Below are positions 1 to 8,900 of a stretch of DNA of 64,000 nucleotides, piece after piece. A program made the translations under genes and the position numbers. A model generated the notes under the pieces. It was not told where the DNA came from, did not search any database, and saw only the letters and a program-made list of their open reading frames with translations. Position 1 is the first letter of the stretch. Each line of letters opens with the position of its first letter. The stretch is from Chloroflexota bacterium (lineage in GTDB: Bacteria; Chloroflexota; Limnocylindria; Limnocylindrales; CSP1-4), in NCBI GenBank assembly GCA_015478725.1, contig JADMIG010000009.1, positions 1 to 64,000 on the forward strand. Direction: 5' to 3'.

Positions 1-790
1 TGTTGTCGCGCGAGTCGAGGTCGCCGTTGTGGACGGCCAGGTAGGCCCAGTCGAGGAGCTTGACGAAGGACGCCGTGTCGCGCTTCTCGTTGTAGTCCGT
101 GACGAGGTGCCGCGCCTCGCGGAGGAGGGTCTTCGTCCCTTCGCTCTGGACGTCCTTGGCCGCCTTCGTCAGGTGGAAGTCCGGCGTCGGGACGAGGAGG
201 TCCGCGGCGCCCTCGTCGGCGACCGCGTCGTTAACCATCGTCGTCGCCTCGGCCCCGAGCGGGAGCCGATGCTGGGTCTTCGCCGTCCGCGTCTTGCGCT
301 CGGTATCGTGGAGCGTCCATTCGTGGAGCGAGACGATCCCCTTCCACGGGGCGTCCACGAGGAACTCGCCGAGCTCGATCGCCTTGGCGAGGACGACCTC
401 CTCCTCCGCCGTCAGGAGGGCGACCTTGCCGATCTCCTTGAGGTACATCCGGACCGGGTCGTCGATCCCGATCATGTCCGCGGAGAGCGCCTCGAGCTCC
501 TCCGCCGTGGGCTCCCCAAGCTCCTTCGCGTCGAGCTTCGCCGGGGCGTCGACGAGGGCCACGACGATCGGGTCGGCCTCCCCGATCACCTCGACGGCGA
601 GATCCGGGGCGTCGACGATTCCCTCGGGCGCACGCGGGTCGAGGTCGTCGTCGTCCTCGTCGAGCTCCACGACTGGGGTCTTGATGACCCGCATGTTCGC
701 GAGCCGGGCGGCCTCGAGATCCGCCTTCGCCCGGCGGGGACGGCTGAGGACGGCCTCGACGAGGAGCTTGTCGGTGGGATCGACGGTCAT
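1..790 (-). CDS. rpoD: RNA polymerase sigma-70 factor RpoD, 3' part beyond the window
   Basis: This is a primary-type sigma factor that directs core RNA polymerase to promoters; 263 codons are visible and the frame runs off the window edge. Residues 109-142 match sigma region 1.2 (DDPVRMYLKEI, then LLTAEEE). The first 100 residues are acidic, as in region 1.1. From residue about 143 to the window edge, at least 120 residues, no region 2 motif appears, so a large non-conserved insertion separates regions 1.2 and 2. The ATG overlaps the dnaG stop as ATGA, which gives the classic dnaG-rpoD macromolecular-synthesis operon order with translational coupling. Whether it is the principal sigma factor cannot be proven without regions 2-4. 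Confidence 0.88.
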   Translation of the reverse strand, partial: MTVDPTDKLLVEAVLSRPRRAKADLEAARLANMRVIKTPVVELDEDDDDLDPRAPEGIVDAPDLAVEVIGEADPIVVALVDAPAKLDAKELGEPTAEELEALSADMIGIDDPVRMYLKEIGKVALLTAEEEVVLAKAIELGEFLVDAPWKGIVSLHEWTLHDTERKTRTAKTQHRLPLGAEATTMVNDAVADEGAADLLVPTPDFHLTKAAKDVQSEGTKTLLREARHLVTDYNEKRDTASFVKLLDWAYLAVHNGDLDSRDN

Positions 791-2868
791 GCTCTGCCTC
801 CAGCGGATCGGGTGAGGAGATGGGTGAGCTCGGCTCGGCGATCGAGCGAGCGGCGTGCCTCGTGGTACTGCCGTTCCTGGTCGAGAAGGCGATGCATCGC
901 CTCGCGGTCGCCGCGGAGCTCCGCGTCCGCCTGCTCCGCCTGTGTGTAGGCGATCCGTTCCTCGAGCTGATCGGCCTCCAGGGTGAGGAGGCACTTGTCG
1001 ATGGCGTAGGCGATCCGCTCGGCCGGCAGCTGGGCCGGATCCGGGCCGGAGCGCGCGTACAGCGCGATCGCGAGCGCCCGCGTCTCGGGATCGAGCGCGT
1101 CGAGGAGGGCGCCCCGGACGAACCGGGCGGGCATCGCCTCCATGCCCTCGTCGCCATCGAGACCGCGCTGATGGAGAATCGCCCGATGGAGCTCCCGGGC
1201 CACCGTGCTCGGCAGGTCCAGGCCGGCGTCCCGGAGGGCGATCGCGACCCGCGGCTGCTCGTCCGGGACGAGGAGCATGAGTCGGAGCAGCTCCTGCTCG
1301 ACCGGCGTGATCGAGCGCACGACCTCGTCCGGGCTCACCTGCTCCTGGGCGGCGCGGACCGCCTCGAGCGTGAGGCGAACGCCGCCGTGGTCGGGGGCAT
1401 CGCCCGCCCTGCCGGGTCCGGCCATCCGTCCCGGTTCGCCTCGCGGCGCCTGGTGGAGCGCTTCGAGGAGCGTCCGCTCGTCGACGGTGGATCGGCGGGC
1501 GAGGAGCTGGAGGTACGTGTCGCGGACGGTGGGGTTGCCGACCCGGCGGAGCGTCGGCAGCACCGCGGCGACGAGCCGGTCGCGACCCTCCGGGGTCCGA
1601 ACGTCGAACCGCGAGGCGTGATGATCGATGAGGTAGGCGAGGATCGGGTCCGGCGTCCGGACCGCCTCGCGCCACAGGTCCGGCGTCTCGCGGATCACCT
1701 CATCCGGGTCCTTGCCCTCCGGCAGCCGGACGACGCCGACATCCGTGAGCCCGAGTCCGGCCTCGCCGGCCTGGACCTCGCTGATGAGGGCGTTGAGCTC
1801 GGTCACCCCGAAGGTCCCCGCGCTCTGGCCGGCCGGGTCGACGTCGTAGGCGAGGGCGATCCGCTTCGCATAGCGGGTGAGGAGGGCGACCTGGCCGGGC
1901 GTGAGCGCCGTCCCGAGGCTCGCCACGACCGTGTCGAAGCCCGCCTGGTGCGCCATGAGCGCGTCCGTGTACCCCTCGACGATGACCGCCTGGCCACCCT
2001 TCCGGATGGGGCCCTTCGCCCGGTCGATGAGATAGAGCGTCCGGCTCTTGTCGAAGAGCGGCGTCGCCGGCGAGTTCAGGTACTTGGGGCCATGGTCCGC
2101 CGTGTCGCCGTCCGCGACGAGGTACCGGCCACCGAGGCCCACCGCTCCCCCGCTGGCGTCACGGATCGGGAAGACGATCCGCTCGCGGAAGCGGTCGTAG
2201 GCGCCGCGCCGGCCCTCGCGCGCCGTCGTGAGGCCCACCTCCGCGAGCTCGCCGGGCTTGACGCCGCGCTTGATCTCGAGCTGCCGACTCATCGTGTCCC
2301 AGCCGCCCGGCGCCCAGCCGAGCTGGAAGCGCGAGATGGTCTCGTCCGTGAAGCCCCGGCCCCGCAGATAGTCGAGGGCGGGCTGGCCGAGCTTCGAGCC
2401 CGTCAGCACCGCGTGATAGAAGGCGATCGCCGTCTCGAGGACCTCGTGGAGCCTGGCCCGACGGGCATCATCGCGGGAGGTCCGCTCGTCGAGCTCCACG
2501 CCGGCCTTCGCGGCGAGCGTCCGGAGCGCCTCCGGGAAGCCCACTCCGTCCCGCTGCATGACGAAGCTGAAGACGTCCCCGCCGAGGCCACAGCCGAAGC
2601 ACTTCCAGCTCTCGCGGGCGGGTGTCACGACGAACGACGGCGTCTTCTCGCCGTGGAACGGGCAGAGGCCCTTGAACGTCTGGCCGGCCTTCCGCAGCGT
2701 CACCGTCTCGCCGACGACGTCCGCGACCTGGAGCCGGCTCTTCACTTCCGCCGCAACGCCGACCGCCGTGGTGGGACCTCCCGCTGTCTGCCTGGTGGTA
2801 CCGACGACGAAGGCCGGAGGTTCGATGTTCCGGTCCCGTGAGGCTCGTCGGCAGCGCCTGCCGGACAT
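787..2868 (-). CDS. dnaG: DNA primase DnaG
   Basis: DnaG makes RNA primers for the replication fork. The CHC2 zinc finger is visible (LCPFHGEKTPSF, then CFGCGLGGDVFSF at about residues 68-100). A Toprim domain follows with VIVEGYTDALMA and the acidic motif YDVDPAG. The C-terminal third (about 560-690) is a helical helicase-binding-type region. The frame is 693 aa, longer than the usual ~600, because about 40 residues precede the normal N-terminus. The true start could instead be a GTG just before KSRLQVADVV. The far-upstream ATG lies only 6 nt from a 25-bp palindrome, which argues for an internal start. It is coupled to rpoD by a 4-nt overlap. Confidence 0.93.
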   Translation of the reverse strand: MSGRRCRRASRDRNIEPPAFVVGTTRQTAGGPTTAVGVAAEVKSRLQVADVVGETVTLRKAGQTFKGLCPFHGEKTPSFVVTPARESWKCFGCGLGGDVFSFVMQRDGVGFPEALRTLAAKAGVELDERTSRDDARRARLHEVLETAIAFYHAVLTGSKLGQPALDYLRGRGFTDETISRFQLGWAPGGWDTMSRQLEIKRGVKPGELAEVGLTTAREGRRGAYDRFRERIVFPIRDASGGAVGLGGRYLVADGDTADHGPKYLNSPATPLFDKSRTLYLIDRAKGPIRKGGQAVIVEGYTDALMAHQAGFDTVVASLGTALTPGQVALLTRYAKRIALAYDVDPAGQSAGTFGVTELNALISEVQAGEAGLGLTDVGVVRLPEGKDPDEVIRETPDLWREAVRTPDPILAYLIDHHASRFDVRTPEGRDRLVAAVLPTLRRVGNPTVRDTYLQLLARRSTVDERTLLEALHQAPRGEPGRMAGPGRAGDAPDHGGVRLTLEAVRAAQEQVSPDEVVRSITPVEQELLRLMLLVPDEQPRVAIALRDAGLDLPSTVARELHRAILHQRGLDGDEGMEAMPARFVRGALLDALDPETRALAIALYARSGPDPAQLPAERIAYAIDKCLLTLEADQLEERIAYTQAEQADAELRGDREAMHRLLDQERQYHEARRSLDRRAELTHLLTRSAGGRA

Positions 2869-2874
2869 GGCTGC

Positions 2875-2899
2875 GGGCCTGTCAAGTCTTGACAGGCCC
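2875..2899. promoter_or_regulatory. 25-bp perfect palindrome (operator candidate) before dnaG
   Basis: Half-sites GGGCCTGTCAAG and CTTGACAGGCCC pair perfectly across a single central base. The core TGTCAAG/CTTGACA resembles a dimeric repressor site. It sits directly upstream of the longest dnaG start. It could also fold as a hairpin in RNA on either strand. Confidence 0.55.
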
Positions 2900-2951
2900 T
2901 CTTGGAACGAATCCTACCACTTGACACGGGATCTGTATACCCCGTGGGAGT

Positions 2952-2965
2952 ATTGACATGTCAAT
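2952..2965. promoter_or_regulatory. 14-bp palindrome ATTGACATGTCAAT upstream of dnaG
   Basis: This perfect 14-bp palindrome has the same TTGACA/TGTCAA half-site as the palindrome at 2875-2899. A further lone TTGACA lies at 2921-2926, and CACGGG/CCCGTG arms (2925-2930, 2941-2946) flank GTATAC. On the minus strand TTGACA (2964-2959) and TATACA (2939-2934) are 19 nt apart and could be the dnaG promoter, so the palindrome may double as operator and -35 box. Confidence 0.45.
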
Positions 2966-3485
2966 GGCTGGCGGTGTCTGAGCCGATCGTCTCGATCCGC
3001 CGGCCGATGGTGATCCCGGCGGTGGCGGGACCGCCCGTTCCTGACAGGTGGTCACCAGGCGCACGCTGGTCAGCCGGATCGCGACACACGTTCTCCAGGC
3101 GGTCCGATGGCAGGAGTTGACCGCGCTCTGCGCGTCGTCTCACGCTCAGCGCTCGGTCCCGACCCCGGATCGACCCGATGCTCGCGGACGAGTGCGCGCC
3201 TGGCGGTCGTTTGACGGAATCGAGATCCTGCGGCCCGGCGGTCAGGCGGCCGGGTTGGCGTTCGTCGCCCCGAGGTCCGCCCGCGCGTGGCTCTGGCCAT
3301 CGTCGTGCGGCTCGCTACCATCGAAGCTCGCGACGCGGTTCCGACTTCCGCGCTTGGCCCGTCGGCGACGGCCGCCTGGTAGCGGCTGAGGGCCGTCGGA
3401 TCCGCCGACAGCGTTCTCTTCGACGCTCAACTCAGCCCGCGGCACGACGGGTCGACGACCCGACGCACGTCCCGTGGCGATCGCG
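2966..3485. other. intergenic stretch with no supported gene
   Basis: About 520 bases between the dnaG upstream sites and the response-regulator remnant. Open frames on both strands are arginine/serine-rich products of high GC and show no recognisable domain. No RNA gene or terminator was recognised. Together with the remnant next to it, this looks like decayed sequence. Confidence 0.4.
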
Positions 3486-3575
3486 TCAGGCGCCCGGCGA
3501 GTCCAGAACGCTTCGCACGGCCTCGGCGAGCCCTGGCCCGGTGTACGGCTTCGGCAGGAATGCGGAGGACGTCCA
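3486..3575 (-). pseudogene. C-terminal remnant of a response-regulator receiver domain
   Basis: Reading this frame on the minus strand gives AFLPKPYTGPGLAEAVRSVL followed by DSPGA and a stop. That is the usual end of a CheY-like receiver domain or hybrid histidine kinase: the conserved Lys of the KP motif and the last helix. Upstream in the same frame the sequence (TLRREPCWTSS) no longer looks like a receiver domain and no start is present. Only about 28 codons survive, so this is a fossil rather than a gene. The match is by eye to the family pattern. Confidence 0.5.
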
Positions 3576-3618
3576 ACAGGGCTCTCGACGAAGCGTGCGG
3601 ATCCATGCGGAACGTGCC

Positions 3619-3624
3619 TATGCT
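3619..3624 (+). promoter_or_regulatory. -10 box TATGCT before the lipocalin-like gene
   Basis: TATGCT ends 7 nt before an in-frame GTG, the same geometry as at several other genes in this window. It implies a leaderless transcript and supports the GTG at 3632 as the start. Confidence 0.4.
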
Positions 3625-3631
3625 CTGCGAC

Positions 3632-4021
3632 GTGAGCAACGCAGCGGAACGCTCCTCGAATCTCCCGCTCACGGCAGGCGATCTCGTGGGCGCGTGGCGC
3701 CTGCAGCGATGGGACACCGCCTTCGACGATGGATCGGTCGGCTTCGTCATGGGCGCGGAACCGGTGGGCCTGATCGTCTACACGATCGAGGGAACGATCA
3801 TCACGACGATCTCCGCCGCCGACCGGCCGGCGATCGACGGCAACGACGTGGTCCACGAGGTTGCGATCAGCCTCTTCCCGAACTGGGTCGGCGGGACGCA
3901 GCGGCGCCACGTTTCGCTCTCCGACGACGGGCGTGTCCTCACGCTCAGCACCGACCCGCTGGTCGCGGGCGGTCGACGAGGCGTGCAGCCGCTCGTCTGG
4001 GAGCGGATCGCGACCGGCTGA
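3632..4021 (+). CDS. lipocalin-like domain protein
   Basis: A protein of 129 aa in the lipocalin-like (Lipocalin_5 type) family. Family hallmarks are visible: LVGAWRLQRW near the N-terminus, GLIVYTIEGTI in the first half, and VVHEVAISLFPNWVGGTQRR followed by LTLSTDP in the second. Members are small single-domain beta-barrel proteins without an assigned ligand. The frame is open from an ATG at 3560, with others at 3605 and 3620. I chose the GTG at 3632 because TATGCT precedes it at the leaderless distance and because the domain starts 15 residues later. There is no signal peptide. It stands alone between decayed sequence and the oxidoreductase gene. Confidence 0.75.
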   Translation: MSNAAERSSNLPLTAGDLVGAWRLQRWDTAFDDGSVGFVMGAEPVGLIVYTIEGTIITTISAADRPAIDGNDVVHEVAISLFPNWVGGTQRRHVSLSDDGRVLTLSTDPLVAGGRRGVQPLVWERIATG

Positions 4022-4049
4022 GGGCCTGATCCGGCGGCGGCCGACCACC

Positions 4050-4151
4050 TCAGCGGGCGATGGTCCGCTCGATCCGGCGATCGGGGACGGACCAGATCAC
4101 GGCGACGGCCAGGTACTGCCCGAACGCGGCGATGATGGCGCGCACGAGCAT
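4050..4151 (-). CDS. possible 33-aa hydrophobic peptide
   Basis: A short frame of 33 codons starts [20 protein letters not shown] and ends with a basic tail RRIERTIAR. One hydrophobic segment could span a membrane. A stop lies 16 codons before the ATG and there is no clear ribosome binding site. It could equally be the last piece of a lost membrane protein. No family was recognised. Confidence 0.25.
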   Translation of the reverse strand: MLVRAIIAAFGQYLAVAVIWSVPDRRIERTIAR

Positions 4152-4194
4152 GGAGTCGGCGAGGGCCGGGTCGACCGGTGACGATCCTCGCCGC

Positions 4195-4200
4195 TACCAT
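4195..4200 (+). promoter_or_regulatory. -10 box TACCAT before the LLM oxidoreductase
   Basis: TACCAT lies 33 nt before the GTG start, with GGAGGG in between as ribosome binding site. A leadered transcript of about 25 nt is implied. No -35 match was seen. Confidence 0.4.
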
Positions 4201-4233
4201 CGCCCCGCACAGCTGCCAGCCTCTGGAGGGACC

Positions 4234-5274
4234 GTGGAGATCGGCGTCTATACCTTCGGCGAGCTCGCGCCGGATCCGGTCACCGGCCGGACGAGCCCGG
4301 GCGAGCGGATTCGCGACCTCGTCGAGGAGATCGTCCTCGCCGATGAGGTCGGCCTCGACGTCTTCGGCGTCGGCGAGCACCACCGGCCGGACTTCGCGGT
4401 CTCCGCGCCAGCCGTGGTCCTCGCGGCGGCGGCGGAACGGACGAGCCGGATCCGGCTGACGAGCGCCGTCAGTGTCATCAGCTCGGACGATCCCGTCCGA
4501 GTCTTCGAGGAGTTCGCGACGCTCGACCTCCTGTCCGGCGGACGGGCGGAGATCATGGCCGGCCGCGGGTCGTTCATCGAGTCGTTCCCGCTGTTCGGCT
4601 ACGACCTCCGCGACTACGACGCGCTGTTCGCCGAGAAGCTCGACCTGCTCCTCCGGATCCGCGCCGCCGAGCGCGTGTCGTGGTCGGGAGGCCACCGGGC
4701 GGCGATCGACGACCGGGGCGTCTATCCACGACCGATCCAGGATCCGCTCCCGGTCTGGATCGCGGTCGGTGGCACGCCGGAGTCCGCCTGGCGGGCGGGA
4801 TCACTCGGGCTGCCGATGGCCCTCGCGATCATCGGCGGGCTGCCGGAGCGGTTCGCTCCGTTCGCCGAGATCCACCGTCAGGCAGCCCGCGAGGCGGGGC
4901 ACGTCCCCCCGCCTGCCCTGAGCATCAACTCCCACGGCTACCTCGCGGACACGACCGAGCGCGCCGCCGAGGAGGCCTATCCACCCCTCGCGACGCTGAT
5001 GGATCGGATCGCCCGCGAGCGAGGCTTTGCACCGCTGGACCGCGCCTCGTACGACGCATCGCGGACGCTCCGTGGCGCGAACTTCGTCGGAAGTCCGCAG
5101 GAGGTGATCGACAAGATCCTCTTCCAGCACGACATCTTCCACCACGATCGCTTCCTGCTCCAGATGATCGGCGGCGGGATGCCGCACGCCCAGGTGATGC
5201 GGTCGATCGAACTCCTCGGGACCATCGTCGCGCCCGCGGTGCGGACGGCGCTCGGGACTGCACCGGCGGGCTGA
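4234..5274 (+). CDS. LLM class flavin-dependent oxidoreductase (Atu2307/SP_0267-like)
   Basis: A 346-aa luciferase-like monooxygenase. This family uses reduced FMN or F420 on small organic substrates; the substrate here is unknown. The N-terminus [15 protein letters not shown] and the motifs [20 protein letters not shown] and [17 protein letters not shown] are typical of the Atu2307/SP_0267 subfamily. The frame is open further upstream, but the homology starts exactly at the GTG, which has GGAGGG 3 nt before it. Length is normal for the family. It is monocistronic; the next gene converges from the other strand 12 nt after its stop. Confidence 0.85.
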   Translation: MEIGVYTFGELAPDPVTGRTSPGERIRDLVEEIVLADEVGLDVFGVGEHHRPDFAVSAPAVVLAAAAERTSRIRLTSAVSVISSDDPVRVFEEFATLDLLSGGRAEIMAGRGSFIESFPLFGYDLRDYDALFAEKLDLLLRIRAAERVSWSGGHRAAIDDRGVYPRPIQDPLPVWIAVGGTPESAWRAGSLGLPMALAIIGGLPERFAPFAEIHRQAAREAGHVPPPALSINSHGYLADTTERAAEEAYPPLATLMDRIARERGFAPLDRASYDASRTLRGANFVGSPQEVIDKILFQHDIFHHDRFLLQMIGGGMPHAQVMRSIELLGTIVAPAVRTALGTAPAG

Positions 5275-5286
5275 TCGGGGTCCGGT

Positions 5287-5892
5287 CTACCGGTGTCGAC
5301 GACGACGCCGACCGGATCCGGCGAGACCGAGAGCGATGCCCGAGAGGGCCGCGACGAGGATCGCACCGGCGATCGTGAAGGCGAGGGCGATGAGCCCGCC
5401 GACGATCGAGACAAGGGTGCGCGCGACTCGCGGATGGTGGTGGGCGAGCCATTCATACGCGAGGCCGGTGAGTCCGGATGTCGCCCCGGCGAGCAGCGCA
5501 GAACCGGCGTTCGATCCCCCGGCCGCGGCCAGCAGGCCGACGACAAGGCCGAGGAGCGCGGCGAGGATGTAGTCGACGGTCGTCGCCGGCGAGGGACCGA
5601 CGGTCGCATCGGTGCCGGTGACCGGTTCGGCGACGTGCTGGACGTGGCCGGTCGCCGGCGCGGTCGCCGTCGCCTCAGCGTTCCGCGGAGGATCCGCCGC
5701 GGGTGCGATCGTCCTCGTCGCGAACAGCCCCGTGCCCGGGATGCCGACCGTCTGGCGGATCCCGCGCCGGCCGACGGTCACCTTCGCGCCGCGCGGGCCC
5801 ACGGACAGGCTCGGCCCCGACTTCGAAAGGTTTACCGTGACGCCCGGTGCGACCCGGATCCGCCGCCACAGGCGCGTGTGCCACCCCGCCAT
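5287..5892 (-). CDS. DUF4236 domain membrane protein
   Basis: A protein of 201 aa. Residues 1-60 carry the DUF4236 pattern: GWHTRLWRRIRVAPGVTVNLSKSGPSLSVG split over the first 30 residues, then GIPGTGLF near residue 56. A proline/alanine-rich linker follows. The second half has hydrophobic stretches (ILAALLGLVVGLLAA near 110-125 and a longer pair at 160-190) that should span the membrane, and a basic RRRRRHR tail. The function of DUF4236 is not known. The start is the ATG before AGWHT, with a GGGGAG site just upstream; upstream codons in the frame have no homology. Confidence 0.75.
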   Translation of the reverse strand: MAGWHTRLWRRIRVAPGVTVNLSKSGPSLSVGPRGAKVTVGRRGIRQTVGIPGTGLFATRTIAPAADPPRNAEATATAPATGHVQHVAEPVTGTDATVGPSPATTVDYILAALLGLVVGLLAAAGGSNAGSALLAGATSGLTGLAYEWLAHHHPRVARTLVSIVGGLIALAFTIAGAILVAALSGIALGLAGSGRRRRRHR

Positions 5893-5978
5893 GTCTCCCC
5901 TCCGACCACTGGTCGGGCCACCGTACCACCGACCCGCCGAGCGCGCGGGCTGGCGCGCGGGCCGTCGCGCGATCGCGA

Positions 5979-8900
5979 TCAGGCCGGGACGGTGGACGCC
6001 GTGGACCCCGTGTTCGCCGTCGTGGCAGCGTCCGTGCGCTCCTCCGCCCGTGGCACGAGACGGTCGAGACGGGCGACGACCGGCGTGGCCCCGAGCTCGA
6101 CGAGGATCGGCCGCGCCTCGGCGGCGGCGGCCCGGACCGCCGACTCCCCCGGACCGACGAGTGCGGCCATGTCGAGAGCGGTGATCGCGACGTCGAAGCG
6201 GAGGCCGAGGTCGCGGTAGACGGCGAGCGCCGAGCGGTAGTCCGCGACCGCCTCGTCGGACCAACCATCGAGTGCGGCTCGACCTGCCTGCAGCGCGGCG
6301 AGGTCCGCATCGCACGCACCGCCGAGGCTGGGCTCGAGGGTCGCAAGCACCCGGTCGACGAGGGCCCGGTCGCCGGCGTGGAGCGCCGCCCGACCGACCC
6401 AGAACCGGGCGTTGGGATTCGCGAACGCGTGCTCGAGGAGACGCAGGCCGTAGGCGACCGCGGCCGGGTAATCCTCGCCGGCGAAGGCCGCCTCGAGAGC
6501 CCAGAGGCAGCCATTAACGAGCGACTGCGGGTCGCCCGCCTCCTCCGCCTCGCGGATGAGGCCCTCGGGGCGTCCCCGCAGATCCTCGCCGCGCCACGCC
6601 CCCTGCCACGATCCCATGTCATTCACCCACTGAATCGTGGGTTCATCGCGGATCGTTCCCGCGAGTTCCGCGGCGGCTTCACGGATGAACGACCAGTCGC
6701 CGGTCCGCTGGGCGCCGAAGAGGTTGCTGGCCTGATACGGGGCGAAGGCGCTGAAGCCGTATCTGCGCGCCGTCGCGATCCCATCCTTCGTCCATTCGAG
6801 GGACAGCCGTGGGTCGACGTCCATCTGCAACGCGGCGAGGTTCACACCCGCCCGCAGCGCCGCCACGTGCAGCGAGTGGGCGCGCGCGTCGAGATACGCG
6901 CCGTTGAGGATCGCGATCCCCTCACGATACGGACCAAGATTCACGAGGGACGATCCCTTCGTGATGAGCGCCATCGCCACGACCTCGTCGAGCCGGCGCG
7001 GCTCGGCCAGCGCCAGGGCGCGGTCCGACCATTCCACGGCCACCGCATCTCCCTCGGACCGGAAGGCCGCCCGCGCATAGACCTCCGAGAAGACGGCGAC
7101 CGCGACGGCGGCCGACGGCTGGTCGGCGAGCGCCTCCGCCTCGCCGCGAGCCGCCTCGACGGTGGCGAGCGCCCGGGAAATCCTCGCCGCGGACAGCTGC
7201 GTCTGGGCGAGGAGGGCAGTCGCGTGGAGGGCTGCGGCGCGGTCGCCGAGATCGCGCGATGCTCCCGCAGCGGCCGCGAGGGTCCGTTCCGCGTCGTCGA
7301 ACCGCGTCGCGAGCGCCTCGATGCCGCCCATCCGTTGCAGGAGCTCCGCCCGCTCAGCCGGTCCGGGCGCGACGTCGACGGCCGCCCGGAGCCAGTCGAT
7401 GGCTTGGCCGAGCGCGCCGAGCGCCTCCGCCCGGTCCGCCGCGGCGCGGAGCGACACCCGGGCCTGCGCCGCGGCGGCCTCACCCTCCGGTCCGTCCGGC
7501 GCGGCGCGGTACGCCGCGAGGTAGTGGGTCGCGAGCGCGCCGGCGAGCTCGTCGTCCTCGAGCGACTCGAAGTGGCGAGCCGCGGCGAGATGGCGGGACC
7601 GTCGCTCCCGCTTCGCGAGCGTGCCGTAGGCGACCTCGCGAAGGAGCGCCTGGACGAAGGCGTACTGGCCGCGCGTCGGGGCGCGGGGATCCGTCTCGAT
7701 GACGAGCAGTTCGCGACGCGCGAGAGCGGCGAGGCGCTGGGCGAGGGTCGCGACATCCTCTCCGGTAACCGCGGCGAGCGCGGCGACGGTGAATGACTGG
7801 CCGAGCACGGCCGCGTCCTGGACCAGGACTCGATCGGGGGCCGGAAGGGCGTCGAGTCGGGCCGCGACGAGCGCGTGAAGCGTCGCGGGCACGTCGAGGT
7901 CGCCGAGGTCGGCCATCGGCCGGTAGGCGCCGTCGCCGAGGGCGAGACGACCGTCGGCAACCAGCATCCGCACGGTCTCGACCAGGTAGAGCGGGATGCC
8001 GTCCGCCCGGGCGAGGATGCGCGCCGTCGCGATCTCCGGCAGGCCGGGCACGAGGGCACCGAGCAACTCGCGCATCGAGGTTTCGTGGAGCGGCTCGAGG
8101 CGCATCGCGATCGCACCCCGGCGGTCCGTCCCCCAGCCCGGACGGCGGTCGAGGAGCTCCGGACGGGCGAGCGTCACGACGAAGATCGGGTGGGCGCCGC
8201 TCCAGTCGAGCAGATGCTCGATGAAGTCGAGGAGTCCATCGTCGGACCATTGGAGATCCTCGAAGACGAGGGCCACCGTCCCGTCCGCCGCGATCCGCTC
8301 GAAGAGCGTCCGCCAGGCGGCGAACAGCTCCTGCCGGCCGCCGGGCGGCGTGCCCTCGAGACCGAGGAGCGTGAACAGGCGCGGCTCGATCCAGCGCCGC
8401 TCGTCGGCATCGGGGATGTGCCGCGCGAGCATCGTCGCCACCGCCGCGCGGGTCGTCGGCTCGTCGTCGCCTTCGGCGAGTCCGGCCCGTCGCCGGATCA
8501 TCTCGCCGAGCGCCCAGAACGTCACGCCTTCGCCGTACGCCGGCGAACGCCCGCGGTGCCACCAGACGGGCTCGACGACGCCGTCAAGGTACTTCTCGAG
8601 TTCCCAGGCGAGGCGGCTCTTGCCGATGCCGGCCTGACCGACGAGCGAGACGAGGCGGGCGCGGCGCTCGCGACCTGTGGCGTGGAACTGCTCCTTGAGG
8701 AGGCGAAGCTCGTCCGCGCGGCCCACGAACGGCGGCTCGAGGAGGTCGGTCCGACCGGTCCCGCGGCGCTCGGCGACGACGCGGAGCGCGCGGAAGGCCG
8801 GCACCGGGAGAGCCTTGCCCTTGAGAACGGCCTCGCCGAGCGGTTCGAACGCGATCGCCGCCCCGGCCGCCTGTCGCGTCGCGTCGCCGACGACGACGGA

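Noticed and set aside
2889-2981. Plus-strand sigma-70 promoters from the TTGACA words
   Set aside because: No acceptable -10 box is found 16-18 nt downstream of any of them on the plus strand.
3242-4048. A 268-codon minus-strand frame opposite the lipocalin-like gene
   Set aside because: It has no recognisable domain and is antisense to a protein with clear family blocks.
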